A DNA stretch of 64,000 bases from Serinibacter arcticus (GTDB taxonomy: Bacteria > Actinomycetota > Actinomycetes > Actinomycetales > Beutenbergiaceae), in NCBI RefSeq assembly GCF_003121705.1, contig NZ_PYHR01000002.1:3844001-3908000 (forward strand), read 5' to 3'. Below are positions 47,714-57,191 of the stretch, piece by piece; the first letter of the stretch is position 1; every line of letters starts with the position of its first letter. Under the pieces are notes generated by a model. It saw nothing but the letters and a program-made list of their open reading frames with translations, ran no database searches and was not told where the DNA came from. The position numbers and the translations under genes were made by a program.

Positions 47714-49708
47714 CCGACGACAGCACGCGCACGAACGGGGCCGCGAACGTGCCCGGGCGGAGGGGGAGCCGGAGGAGACGACCGCGTCGCCGTCGCTCGC
47801 CTCGCCCTACCAGCTCGAGGCCCCGCCGGAGGTGCCGGCCGCGGAGGAGGAGTCCGCGGACGGTGCGGACCAGGGGGGCCCGGTCGCGGCACCCGCCGCG
47901 CCCGACGCGACGACCGAGCCCGGTCCGACGACGCCGGCCGACGGCGACCCCGCCGGGACAGCCGGGACCGTGGGGACCGACGGGACCGAGACCGTCACCG
48001 GTGCTGCGGAGACCGGCACCGCGGCGACGACGGCGCTCCCCGCCCGGATCGCCCGCTCCTCACGCGAGCCGAGGGCGCCGCGCGAGCCCAAGGCGTCGCG
48101 CGAGCCCAAGGCCGGTCGTGAGCCCAGGGCGCCCCGCGCTCCGAAGACTCCCCGCGACCCGAAGACCCCCGCGACCGCGCCGGCCTGCGCCGCGCGGGGT
48201 CGATCGTCACCGGCGCGCTCGTCCTGGCGCTGGCCGGCGGCGTCGTCCTCGGCAGCGACCTGCTCGACCGGACGGCGCCGGCCTCGGCCGACCCGCTCGC
48301 CGTCGCCGTCCCGCCGACCCAGGTCGCGCTCGCGTGCCCCGGACCCGTCGCACCGCTGGGCGGCGCCACCGGCTCGACGGACACCGAGCTCGGCGGAGCG
48401 TCCGTCTCCACCGCCACCGTGCGCGGCCTCGTGCTGCCGCGCGAGTCCGGGACGGCCGCCGCCACGCTGGGGCCGCTGACCGCCGTCGACGGCGCCGCCC
48501 CCACCGACCTCGCCGGCTCGGACGCGGCGCTGCTCACCGTCCTCGAGGGCGCCCCCGGGGCGACCGTGCTCCGGGCCGAGCCCGACGAGCGCACCGCGGC
48601 CTACGCCGTCGCCGCGAGCGTCTCGCGCGCCGACGAGGGAGACCTGCGCGGCCTGACCGGTGTCGCGTGCCCGCCCGCCGCGACGTCGTCGTGGATCGTC
48701 GGCGGGAACACCCTGATCGGCTCCTCGGCGATCCTCACGCTCCGCAACCTCGGCGCCACCGCGGCGACCGTCACGCTGCGGGCGTGGGACGCGGTCGGCG
48801 AGGTGCCGGTGAGCGGCACCAGCATCCTCGTCCCGGCCGGCACGGAGGTGCAGCAGGCGCTCGAGGCGAGCACCGCCGACGTCGAGCGCCTCGCCGTGCT
48901 CGTCACCGCCACCGGTGGCCAGGTCAGCCCGACCATCCAGACGTCCCAGCTGACCGGTCTCACGCCCGCGGGCACCGACGTCCTGGCCCCGACCACGATG
49001 CCCGCCCTGGAGCAGCTGCTCCCCGGCGTCGTCCTCACCTCCACCACGGTCGACGAGCCCGACCCCAGCCTCGTGCGCATCGTCAACCCCGGCGACGAGG
49101 CGACGACCGTCACCCTCGAGCTGCTCGGCAGCGACGGACCGCGCCGGCTGACCGACGAGGCCGGGCTCGTGATCGAGCCCGGCGCCGTCGCCGACGTGTC
49201 CCTCGCGGGCGCCCCGGCGGGCACCTTCACTGTGCGGGTGACGGCCGAGGACCCGATCGTCGCCGGGGCGATGCTCGTCCGCCGCGGCGAGCCCGCGCCC
49301 GAGGACCCCGACGTCCCCGTGCTCGAGCGCGCGTGGCTCCCGGCCGTGCACGGGGCGACCGACGCGGCCGTCACGGCCCCCGGCCTCGGCTCGCTGGCAG
49401 ACCGCGGCGTGCTCGTGGTCGGCAACGGCGAGGAGACCGACGCCTCGGTCGAGCTGACGGCCTACGACTCGCGCGGCGAGATCGTGGCCGAGCGGGCGGT
49501 CAGCGTCCCCGCCGACAGCTCCGCCGCGCTCGAGCTGACCGCGCTCGGCGCCGGTGCGGTGGCCGTGACCATGAGCGCGCCGACGCCCGTGAGCTCAGCC
49601 GTCGTCCTCACGCGGGGCGACGTGCTCGGCGAGATGATCGCCGTCGTCACGGCTCAGGCGGACCCGCAGGTCGAGCGCTCGGCGGCCGTCACGATCTCGG
49701 GCTCCTGA
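47710..49708 (+). CDS. DUF5719-like secreted/membrane protein (two frameshifts)
   Basis: A protein of about 666 residues after repair. An acidic Ala/Pro/Thr-rich cytoplasmic tail (about 150 residues, with repeated PREPKASREPKAG-like units) precedes one TM (SIVTGALVLALAGGVVL) and an extracytoplasmic region of about 480 residues. That region is beta-rich (e.g. LRNLGATAATVTLRAWD and SVPADSSAALELTALG). I recall this as DUF5719, always next to the giant GT2. Two shifts break it: near G run 47755-47757 and at C run 48166-48170. One base at each gives a length that is an exact multiple of three. It overlaps the GT2 stop, so the two likely form a complex. Function is unknown. Confidence 0.75.
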
Positions 49709-49730
49709 CGGCTCACGACGCCACGACCGC

Positions 49731-50222
49731 TCAGTCGCCGCGGAACCCCGGGTCGACCTCCTCGGGAGGGCGACCCAGGAGCTGGGCGACCTGCTCGACG
49801 ATGACGTCGCGGACGAGCGCGCGGAGCGTCTCCGGATCGTCCGCCCGGCCCTCGACGACCCGGCGGTAGAGCACGATGCGGTGGGCGAGCCCCGCGGCCG
49901 GGTCGGCAGCGAAGTAGCGCCCCAGCGGCACGCCGTGCTCCCACGGCGAGGGGTCCGACGGCGGGACGTCCTCGACCGCGTACTCCACGCCCCGCAGCTG
50001 GGACTCCCAGCGCCGCTCGAGCGCGTCCACCGCCTCCAGGACGGCGTCGTCGAACCGGTCGGCGCGGCTGCGTGCGGCCGGCATCCCCGGCGGCAGCAGC
50101 GGTCCGCGCACGCCGTGGCCGCGGCGGTCGCGCCGTCGCGCGCCCCGGCGGGAGGGGATGGCGACGTCGGCGGGGCCGCTGCCGTCGCCGTCGACGGCGT
50201 GACGGGGCGTGGGGGAGGGCAT
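49731..50222 (-). CDS. Zincin-like metallopeptidase family protein, active site degenerate
   Basis: A 163-residue protein of the zincin-1/DUF1025 family (Rv3259 type). The conserved region runs PLGRYFAADP, HRIVLYRRVVEG and then RDVIVEQVAQLLG. In active relatives this last segment is HExxH. Here both zinc histidines are replaced (VEQVA), with only the Glu kept, so peptidase activity is unlikely. An Arg-rich N-terminal stretch of about 50 residues precedes the domain. ATG 50222 lies 6 bases after a TACCGT -10 box. It is divergent from the DUF3499 gene with 42 bases between, as in mycobacteria. Confidence 0.82.
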   Translation of the reverse strand: MPSPTPRHAVDGDGSGPADVAIPSRRGARRRDRRGHGVRGPLLPPGMPAARSRADRFDDAVLEAVDALERRWESQLRGVEYAVEDVPPSDPSPWEHGVPLGRYFAADPAAGLAHRIVLYRRVVEGRADDPETLRALVRDVIVEQVAQLLGRPPEEVDPGFRGD

Positions 50223-50228
50223 GGCACC

Positions 50229-50257
50229 ACGGTAACGGGGCGCGGAGGAGGTAGGTT
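50229..50257. promoter_or_regulatory. Divergent leaderless promoters of the zincin and DUF3499 genes
   Basis: On the minus strand TACCGT (50229-50234) is 6 bases before ATG 50222. On the plus strand TAGGTT (50252-50257) is 7 bases before GTG 50265. Both genes should thus have no or one-base leaders, and the two -10 boxes are only 17 bases apart. Confidence 0.48.
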
Positions 50258-50264
50258 GGCAGGC

Positions 50265-50651
50265 GTGAGACCAGCCCGTCAGTGCATCCGCCCCACGTGC
50301 GCCCAGCCCGCCGTGGCGACGCTGACGTACGTGTACGCCGACTCCACCGCGGTGCTCGGCCCGCTCTCGACGCACGCCGAACCGCACTCCTACGACCTGT
50401 GCGGCGCCCACGCCGAGCGTCTGACGGTCCCGCACGGCTGGGAGGTGGTGCGGCTCGACGTCGACCTCACCCCCGCCGCCCCGACCTCCGACGACCTCGT
50501 CGCCCTGGCCGACGCCGTCCGCGAGGCGTCCCGCACCGTTCCGCGTCGGGCCACGCCGCCCGCGCAGGGCCGCCCGGTCCTTCCCGAGCCGCCCGTGTCC
50601 GCCGAACCGAAGCGCCGCGGGCACCTGCGGGTGCTCGACGGAGGGGAGTGA
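50265..50651 (+). CDS. DUF3499 family protein
   Basis: A 128-residue small protein conserved in actinobacteria (Rv3258c type, function unknown). The N-terminal half has cysteines arranged as in a zinc ribbon: RQCIRPTCAQPAVATLTY and then YDLCGAHAERL. PHGWEVVRL is the usual family segment. The C-terminal third is Pro/Arg-rich. GTG 50265 is selected by the TAGGTT -10 box 7 bases before it; a GGAGG at 50244-50248 is too far away to act as ribosome site. It is followed by a Trm112-like gene 2 bases later. Confidence 0.85.
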   Translation: MRPARQCIRPTCAQPAVATLTYVYADSTAVLGPLSTHAEPHSYDLCGAHAERLTVPHGWEVVRLDVDLTPAAPTSDDLVALADAVREASRTVPRRATPPAQGRPVLPEPPVSAEPKRRGHLRVLDGGE

Positions 50652-50653
50652 CC

Positions 50654-50842
50654 ATGACCCGGGCCGACTGGATCAGGCAGGCGCTGCGGTGCCCCGTGAC
50701 GGGTACCGAGCTCGTCGATGCGACGGGCCCCGACGGCACCCCCGAGCTGCGCAACACCTCGGCCGAGCGTCCGCTCGCCTACGCGGTGCGCGACGGCGTC
50801 CCGGTGCTGCTGCCGGACGAGGCGCGACCCGTCGAGGGCTAG
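50654..50842 (+). CDS. Trm112-family small protein
   Basis: A 62-residue protein of the Trm112/YcaR-like family. It has LRCPVTGTELVD near the N-terminus and LAYAVRDGVPVLLPDEAR at the C-terminus, the usual DG[VI]PVLLPDEAR signature. In eukaryotes Trm112 activates methyltransferases; bacterial single-domain members have no set role. Only one Cys is left, so zinc binding is doubtful. ATG 50654 has a GAGGGGA site overlapping the end of the DUF3499 gene. In many actinobacteria manB and a SIS-domain isomerase follow, but they are missing here. Confidence 0.85.
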   Translation: MTRADWIRQALRCPVTGTELVDATGPDGTPELRNTSAERPLAYAVRDGVPVLLPDEARPVEG

Positions 50843-50870
50843 CCGCCCCACCAGGTCTACGATCGCGGGC

Positions 50871-50888
50871 GGCGCACCATCGTGCGCC
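50871..50888 (+). promoter_or_regulatory. Hairpin in the leader of the CDF transporter gene
   Basis: GGCGCAC (50871-50877), a CATC loop and GTGCGCC (50882-50888) form a perfect 7-bp stem. A TACGAT -10 box is at 50858-50863, so the hairpin would be at the very 5' end of the mRNA, just before the TAGGAGA ribosome site. It may stabilise the message; no metal-riboswitch features are recognised. Confidence 0.3.
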
Positions 50889-50910
50889 GGTTCAGCGGTA
50901 GGAGATCGAC

Positions 50911-51885
50911 ATGTCCACTGAAGGTGGAACCAAGGCCATCCTGGCGGCGCTCGGCGCCAACCTGGGGATCGCCGTCACCAAGTTCGTGGCGTTCGCGCTG
51001 ACGGGGTCCTCGTCGATGCTGGCCGAGGGCGTGCACTCGGTCGCCGACTCGGGCAACCAGCTCCTCCTGCTGCTCGGTGGCCGCCGTGCGGTCCGCGCCG
51101 CCGACGCCGAGCACCCGTTCGGCTACGGCCGCTCCCGCTACTTCTACGCGTTCGTCGTCTCGATCGTGCTGTTCACGCTCGGTGGCCTGTTCGCGATCTA
51201 CGAGGCGTGGCACAAGTTCGCCGACCCCCACCCGATCGAGGGTCGGTGGTGGTGGGTGCCGCTCGCGGTCCTTGCTCTCGCGATAGTCATGGAATCCTTC
51301 TCGCTCCGGACGGCGGTGCGCGAGTCCCTGCCGCACAAGGGCGAGCAGTCGTGGTGGTCCTTCATCCGGACGTCGAAGTCGCCCGAGCTGCCGGTCATCC
51401 TGCTCGAGGACCTCGGTGCGCTCATCGGCCTGGTGCTCGCCACCGTCGGCGTCTCGCTGACGCTGCTCACGCACGACGGCCGCTGGGACGCCCTCGGGTC
51501 CGCCGCGATCGGCGTGCTCCTGGTGATCATCGCGTTCGTGCTGGCGCGCGAGACGCAGTCGCTGCTGCTCGGCGAGAGCGCCGAGCCCGGGGTCCAGGCG
51601 CTCATCCGCGAGGCGCTCGTCGGCGGCGGCGTGACCTCGGTCATCCACCTCAAGACGCTCCACCTCGGACCTGAGGAGGTGCTCGTGGCCGCCAAGATCG
51701 AGGTGCCCTCGGCCGCCACGGCCGCCGACGTGGCGCACGCGATCGATGCCGCGGAGGTGCGCGTGCGCGAGGCGGCCCCCGTCGCGCGGGTCATCTACCT
51801 CGAGCCGGACCTGCGCCGCGCCGTCGAGGACGCGGCCGCGGTGGCTCCGTCGGCCGCTCCGTCCACGCCGCCCGCCTCGCACTGA
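50911..51885 (+). CDS. Cation diffusion facilitator (zinc/manganese-type) transporter
   Basis: A 324-residue CDF protein that exports divalent metal against protons. It has six membrane helices. TM2 contains the metal site in EGVHSVADSGNQ (His and Asp), TM5 has LLEDLGALIG with the second acidic pair, and the cytoplasmic beta domain is at about 210-300. HPFGYGRSRYFYAF is the family loop. It ends in an Ala/Pro-rich tail. ATG 50911 is preceded by GGAG. A hairpin follows the stop. It occupies the place where manB normally lies, so it seems to be a later insertion together with the osmolyte importer. Confidence 0.93.
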   Translation: MSTEGGTKAILAALGANLGIAVTKFVAFALTGSSSMLAEGVHSVADSGNQLLLLLGGRRAVRAADAEHPFGYGRSRYFYAFVVSIVLFTLGGLFAIYEAWHKFADPHPIEGRWWWVPLAVLALAIVMESFSLRTAVRESLPHKGEQSWWSFIRTSKSPELPVILLEDLGALIGLVLATVGVSLTLLTHDGRWDALGSAAIGVLLVIIAFVLARETQSLLLGESAEPGVQALIREALVGGGVTSVIHLKTLHLGPEEVLVAAKIEVPSAATAADVAHAIDAAEVRVREAAPVARVIYLEPDLRRAVEDAAAVAPSAAPSTPPASH

Positions 51886-51940
51886 CAGGTTCCGCCCCGC
51901 ACCGGCACGCCGACCACGCCCGACCACGTCCGGGCACGCA

Positions 51941-51980
51941 CGAGCCCCGGGCCCGACCGTGAGGTCGGACCCGGGGCTCG
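51941..51980. terminator. Bidirectional terminator hairpin
   Basis: An 18-position stem with one C/A mismatch (51941-51958 with 51963-51980) and a GTGA loop lies between the convergent transporter and ProX genes. The core 11 base pairs are all matched around CGAGCCCCGGG. Confidence 0.75.
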
Positions 51981-51997
51981 GGTGCGTGACGGCGGGC

Positions 51998-52933
51998 TCA
52001 GCCCTGCGAGCCGCCGGTGATGCCCTCGACGAAGTCGGGGTTGGCGTCGAGCCACGCGGCGGCCGCGCCCTCGAGGTCGTCGGCGTAGGCGTCGTCGTTG
52101 AACATCATGTTCTCGACCTCGAACAGCTGCTCGTCCGTCATCTCGAAGGACTCGATCCAGCTGACCAGGATCGGGAACCGGTCGGCGATGTCGGCGGAGC
52201 CGAAGGTGTGGATCTCCTCGGCCTCGCCGAGCGTGCCCTCGGGGTCGGCGAGGTCGCGGATCGGGAACGCGTCGTAGGCCCAGTGCGGGCGCCAGAGCGT
52301 CACGGCGACGTTCTCGCCGGCGGAGGTCTTGGAGGACAGCTCCGCGAGCATGGCCGGGGTGGAGGACGTGATGTAGTCCATGCCCTCGAGGCCGTACGTC
52401 GGGATGACGTTGTCGGTCGTGGCGGTGGTCAGGCCGGCCCCGGCCTCGATGCCGACGAGGCGGTTGTCGTACTCGGACGCCATGGCGGCGAGGTCCTCGA
52501 GGGACTGCGCGGGGGAGTCCTCGTTGACGGCGATCGTCAGCTTGGCGTTGTCGTACCAGACGCCCAGGTCGGTGAGGTCGGAGGAGTAGTCCTCCCAGTA
52601 GTCGGCGTGCGTCAGCGGCAGCCAGCCGTCGAACATGAGGTCGAAGCCGCCGCCGGCGAGGCCGGTGAAGAGCACGCCGATGTCGGCGGTCTCGGTCTCG
52701 ACGGTGTAGCCCTCGTCCTCGAGCATGGCCTTCCAGAGGTGGGAGACGGCGATGCCCTCGTCCCAGCCGGACGGGATGCCGATGCGGACGGTCTCGTCGG
52801 TCTCGACGGCGTCGTCCCCGCCGGTGGCGGACGTGCCGCCCTCGGTGGACTCGCTGCCGCAGGCGGCGAGGGTGAGGGCGAGGCCGGCGGCCGCGAACGC
52901 GGCGACGGAACGACGGATGGTGGTGCTTCTCAT
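51998..52933 (-). CDS. proX: Glycine betaine/proline ABC transporter substrate-binding lipoprotein
   Basis: A 311-residue OpuAC-type lipoprotein. The lipobox is LTLAAC, with Cys at residue 25, followed by a Ser/Gly-rich linker. The binding domain starts VRIGIPSGWDEG. Ligand-box aromatic residues lie in FDGWLPLTHADYW and LWRPHWAYDAF, which is the pattern that binds quaternary ammonium groups. It should deliver betaine or a related osmolyte to ProW/ProV. It is the last gene of the operon, 79 bases after proW, with an AAGGAA site. Confidence 0.93.
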   Translation of the reverse strand: MRSTTIRRSVAAFAAAGLALTLAACGSESTEGGTSATGGDDAVETDETVRIGIPSGWDEGIAVSHLWKAMLEDEGYTVETETADIGVLFTGLAGGGFDLMFDGWLPLTHADYWEDYSSDLTDLGVWYDNAKLTIAVNEDSPAQSLEDLAAMASEYDNRLVGIEAGAGLTTATTDNVIPTYGLEGMDYITSSTPAMLAELSSKTSAGENVAVTLWRPHWAYDAFPIRDLADPEGTLGEAEEIHTFGSADIADRFPILVSWIESFEMTDEQLFEVENMMFNDDAYADDLEGAAAAWLDANPDFVEGITGGSQG

Positions 52934-53012
52934 GGGGATTCCTTCCTTCGGCTGCCGGATCTCGGCAGCTCTGGGTGGGACAGGGGTGGGGTCCGCCGGT
53001 GCGGACCGTGGC

Positions 53013-53879
53013 TCAGGCCGAGGTGGTGGTGCGGGCGCGGGCGACGGCGGAGCGCGAGCCGAGCGCGGACGTGACGCGGTCGAGGTAGACCGCGAGGATC
53101 ACGACGGCGAGCCCGGCCTCGAAGCCGAGGCCCACGTTGATGCTGGACAGGGCGCGCGTGACCTCGGACCCGAGGCCGGCGGAGCCGACGAGCCCGGCGA
53201 TGACGACCATCGAGAGCGCCAGCATGATCACCTGGTTGACGCCCGCCATGATCGTGGGCATCGCCAGCGGGAGCTGGATCTGGCGCAGGATGCGGCCCGA
53301 GCTCGACCCGAAGGCCTCACCGGCCTCGACGACCTCGCGGTCGACCTGGCGGATGCCGAGCTCGGTGAAGCGCACGCCGGGAGCCAGCGCGAAGATCACC
53401 GTGGCCACCAGGCCGGGCACGGCACCGGTGAGGAAGATCGTCACGGTCGGGATGAGGTAGACGAACGCCGGCATCGTCTGCATGAAGTCGAGAACGGGCC
53501 GCACGACGGCGGAGACGCGGTCGTTGCGAGCGGCGAGGATGCCGAGCGGGATGGCGATCACGAGGGCGATCGCCGTCGCGATCAGCACGAGCGCGAGCGT
53601 GTGCATCGCGTTGTCCCACTGGTTCATCATGTTGATGAGCACCAGCCCGACGGCGGCCGTGAGGGCCAGCTTCCAGCTCCGGATCCACCACGCCAGCGCC
53701 ACGAGCAGCGCGATGACCACCCAGAACGGCGGCGCCGTCAGGATGCCGTCCAGCCCGTTGTAGGCGCTGGACAGCACGGTCTTGATCAGGTCGAAGAGCC
53801 AGGAGAAGGTCGAGGTGAGCCAGTCGACGGCGGCCTCGGCCGCCTCGCCGACGGGGAGACGGACGATCGGGTCGTTCAC
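53013..53879 (-). CDS. proW: Glycine betaine/proline ABC transporter permease
   Basis: A 288-residue membrane subunit with about seven helices. A periplasmic N-terminal segment is followed by the transporter domain with FMQTMPAFVYLIP and the ATPase-coupling loop EAGEAFGSSSGRILRQIQLP, the usual EAA motif. GTG 53879 overlaps the proV stop by 4 bases. It would be energised by ProV and take substrate from ProX. Confidence 0.94.
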   Translation of the reverse strand: MNDPIVRLPVGEAAEAAVDWLTSTFSWLFDLIKTVLSSAYNGLDGILTAPPFWVVIALLVALAWWIRSWKLALTAAVGLVLINMMNQWDNAMHTLALVLIATAIALVIAIPLGILAARNDRVSAVVRPVLDFMQTMPAFVYLIPTVTIFLTGAVPGLVATVIFALAPGVRFTELGIRQVDREVVEAGEAFGSSSGRILRQIQLPLAMPTIMAGVNQVIMLALSMVVIAGLVGSAGLGSEVTRALSSINVGLGFEAGLAVVILAVYLDRVTSALGSRSAVARARTTTSA

Positions 53880-55243
53880 AGCTGGTCCTCCGTGCTGAGC
53901 GGTGCGGCGAGGGGCGGGACGGTGGGGCCGTCCTCGACGGGGGCGGCGGCGGGCGGGGCAACCGGCGGGTCACCCGCGGGACCACCGCCCGTGGCGAACC
54001 CCGCGGTCGGGAGGGGCTCGCCGATCGGGGTCGTGTCCTCCTCGCCGCTGCCGGGGTCGGTGGTGTGGGACATGGCCTCCAGCAGCCGGACGCGGGGGAC
54101 GACCCCCACGAGACGGCCGGCGTCGTCCACGACCGGGACGGGGAGGACGGACTCGGCGGCCGGCGCGAAGATCTCCGAGATCGGTGCCTCGGGGGACACG
54201 GCGCGGTCGTCCGGTCGGGCGACGGCGCGCAGGTCGGCATCGCCGCGGCGCACGGCCTGCAGGAGGTCGGTGTCGGTGACGGTGCCGTGGAAGGTGCGGC
54301 TGCGGTCGGTCACGAAGGCGGCCGAGGCCGTGTGCTCCTCCATGGTGCGCAGGGCCTGGCGCGGCCCGCCCCCGAGCCCGACCACGACGCGCGACGGGCG
54401 CATCACGGAGGAGGCCGTCAGGACCCGGGTGCGGTCGACGTCGGCCACGAACTGCGCGACGTAGTCGTCCGCGGGCTCGGACAGGATCTGCTCCGCCGTC
54501 CCCACCTGGACGACGCGGCCGTCCCGCATCATGGCGACGCGGTCGCCGAGGAACATCGCCTCGTTGAGGTCGTGGGTGATGAACACGATCGTCTTGCCGA
54601 GCGTGGACTGCAGCTCGAGCAGCTGCTCCTGCATCTCGCGACGGATCAGAGGGTCGAGCGCCGAGAACGCCTCGTCCATGAGCAGGACGTCCGTGTCGGC
54701 GGCGAGCGCGCGGGCCAGGCCGACGCGCTGGCGCATGCCGCCCGACAGGTTGCCGGGCAGCGAGCTCTCCCAGCCGGCGAGCCCGACCAGCTCCAGGGCG
54801 CGGGCGGCGCGCTCGCGTCGCTCGGCGGCGGCCACGCCCTGGATCTCCAGCGGGTAGGCCGCGTTCTCGAGCACGGTCCGGTGGGGGAGCAGCGCGAAGT
54901 GCTGGAACACCATCGAGACGCGCTCGCGTCGGATCTGCCGCAGCCGGGCGGGACTGACGGTGCCGAGCTCGTCCTCGCCCAGGTGGATCGTGCCGGCCGT
55001 CGGCCGCCACAGACCGTTGAGCATGCGGATCAGCGTCGACTTGCCCGAGCCGGACAGGCCCATCACGACGAAGATCTCGCCGCGTCGCACCTCGAAGGAG
55101 GCGTCGATGACGGCGGCGGTGCCCAGGGGTCTGACCTCGTCACGGGTCGCCCCGGACCGCAGGCGCCTGACGGCCTCGGGGCCGCGCCTGCCGAAGATCT
55201 TGTAGACGCCGTCGGCGCGCAGCTCGATGGGTGTGTCTGTCAT
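53876..55243 (-). CDS. proV: Glycine betaine/proline ABC transporter ATP-binding protein with CBS domains
   Basis: A 455-residue ATPase. Walker A GLSGSGKST is at 62-70, the signature is LSGGMRQR, Walker B is VLLMDEAFSALD, and the H-loop ITHDLNEA follows. Two CBS domains (about 280-400) include ASSVMRPSRVVVG and SEIFAPAAESVLPVPVVD. In OpuA-type importers such domains sense ionic strength and gate transport. A Pro/Ala/Gly-rich tail of 50 residues is unusual. ATG 55243 is chosen because the protein starts MTDTPIELRADGVYKIFG, the family's normal beginning. The first gene of a proV-proW-proX operon on the minus strand. Confidence 0.95.
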   Translation of the reverse strand: MTDTPIELRADGVYKIFGRRGPEAVRRLRSGATRDEVRPLGTAAVIDASFEVRRGEIFVVMGLSGSGKSTLIRMLNGLWRPTAGTIHLGEDELGTVSPARLRQIRRERVSMVFQHFALLPHRTVLENAAYPLEIQGVAAAERRERAARALELVGLAGWESSLPGNLSGGMRQRVGLARALAADTDVLLMDEAFSALDPLIRREMQEQLLELQSTLGKTIVFITHDLNEAMFLGDRVAMMRDGRVVQVGTAEQILSEPADDYVAQFVADVDRTRVLTASSVMRPSRVVVGLGGGPRQALRTMEEHTASAAFVTDRSRTFHGTVTDTDLLQAVRRGDADLRAVARPDDRAVSPEAPISEIFAPAAESVLPVPVVDDAGRLVGVVPRVRLLEAMSHTTDPGSGEEDTTPIGEPLPTAGFATGGGPAGDPPVAPPAAAPVEDGPTVPPLAAPLSTEDQL

Positions 55244-55484
55244 GGAAAGTGCCCTCCGCAGCACCGCCCGGACCCGTCGGGGGACGTGGTCGTGGCCCCG
55301 GGAGACCGGGTGCGGGCGTGCTTGATCGGCCCGACGCGGTGCGCCCGGCTCAAACGTGTGGTGTGGCTTCCACCGTGCGCCGATGCGGCCGAGGATGCAA
55401 AGCGGGAAGGGCGACGTTGGGGCGGGTTTGGCGTCTTGCTCACCCGCCACTATGCCTCTGACCTGCGGCTTTACCATTCCATGA

Positions 55485-55501
55485 TCGTTATCGGTTCGTT
55501 A
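55485..55501 (+). promoter_or_regulatory. Direct repeat TCGTTA-N5-TCGTTA between proV and sahH
   Basis: Two TCGTTA copies (55485-55490 and 55496-55501) are 11 bases apart, one helical turn. They lie in the only AT-rich part of the 298-base divergent region. The rest of that region (55244-55541) has no ORF that I believe, and no riboswitch fold that I recognise. Confidence 0.35.
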
Positions 55502-55527
55502 CACTACTGATGCCCGAGGCCCCCGCG

Positions 55528-55533
55528 TACGCT
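55528..55533 (+). promoter_or_regulatory. -10 box TACGCT of sahH
   Basis: TACGCT fits TAnnnT and ends 8 bases before the GTG at 55542. A start at or within two bases of the codon is expected, and there is no classical ribosome site apart from the intervening GGGGGA. Confidence 0.42.
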
Positions 55534-55541
55534 GGGGGACC

Positions 55542-57086
<1,545 letters not shown>

Positions 57087-57090
57087 GAGC

Positions 57091-57123
57091 GCCGGTCCCG
57101 GGGGCGTCGCCCCCGGGACCGGC
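57091..57123 (+). terminator. Terminator after sahH
   Basis: A perfect 15-base-pair stem (57091-57105 with 57109-57123) with a GTC loop starts 4 bases after the sahH stop. It separates sahH from nhaA. Confidence 0.78.
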
Positions 57124-57191
57124 GTAGGTTCGACCCTGGTGTGCCGGGAAGTCTGGTCGGCGTCCCCGTTCGTCGACCCCCGGGAGCACCC

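Noticed and set aside
44596-49869. Plus-strand frame of 1757 codons over the GT2, DUF5719 and beyond
   Set aside because: It is out of frame with the real proteins, being Arg/Pro/Gly/Ala only. It is an effect of high GC.
50654-50842. Trm112-like protein as a zinc-binding methyltransferase activator
   Set aside because: Only one cysteine remains of the zinc site, so I did not assign that role.
55244-55541. S-adenosylhomocysteine riboswitch upstream of sahH
   Set aside because: I could not find the conserved pseudoknot core, and the -10 box so close to the GTG leaves no room for a leader. A covariance search with the SAH riboswitch model would settle it.
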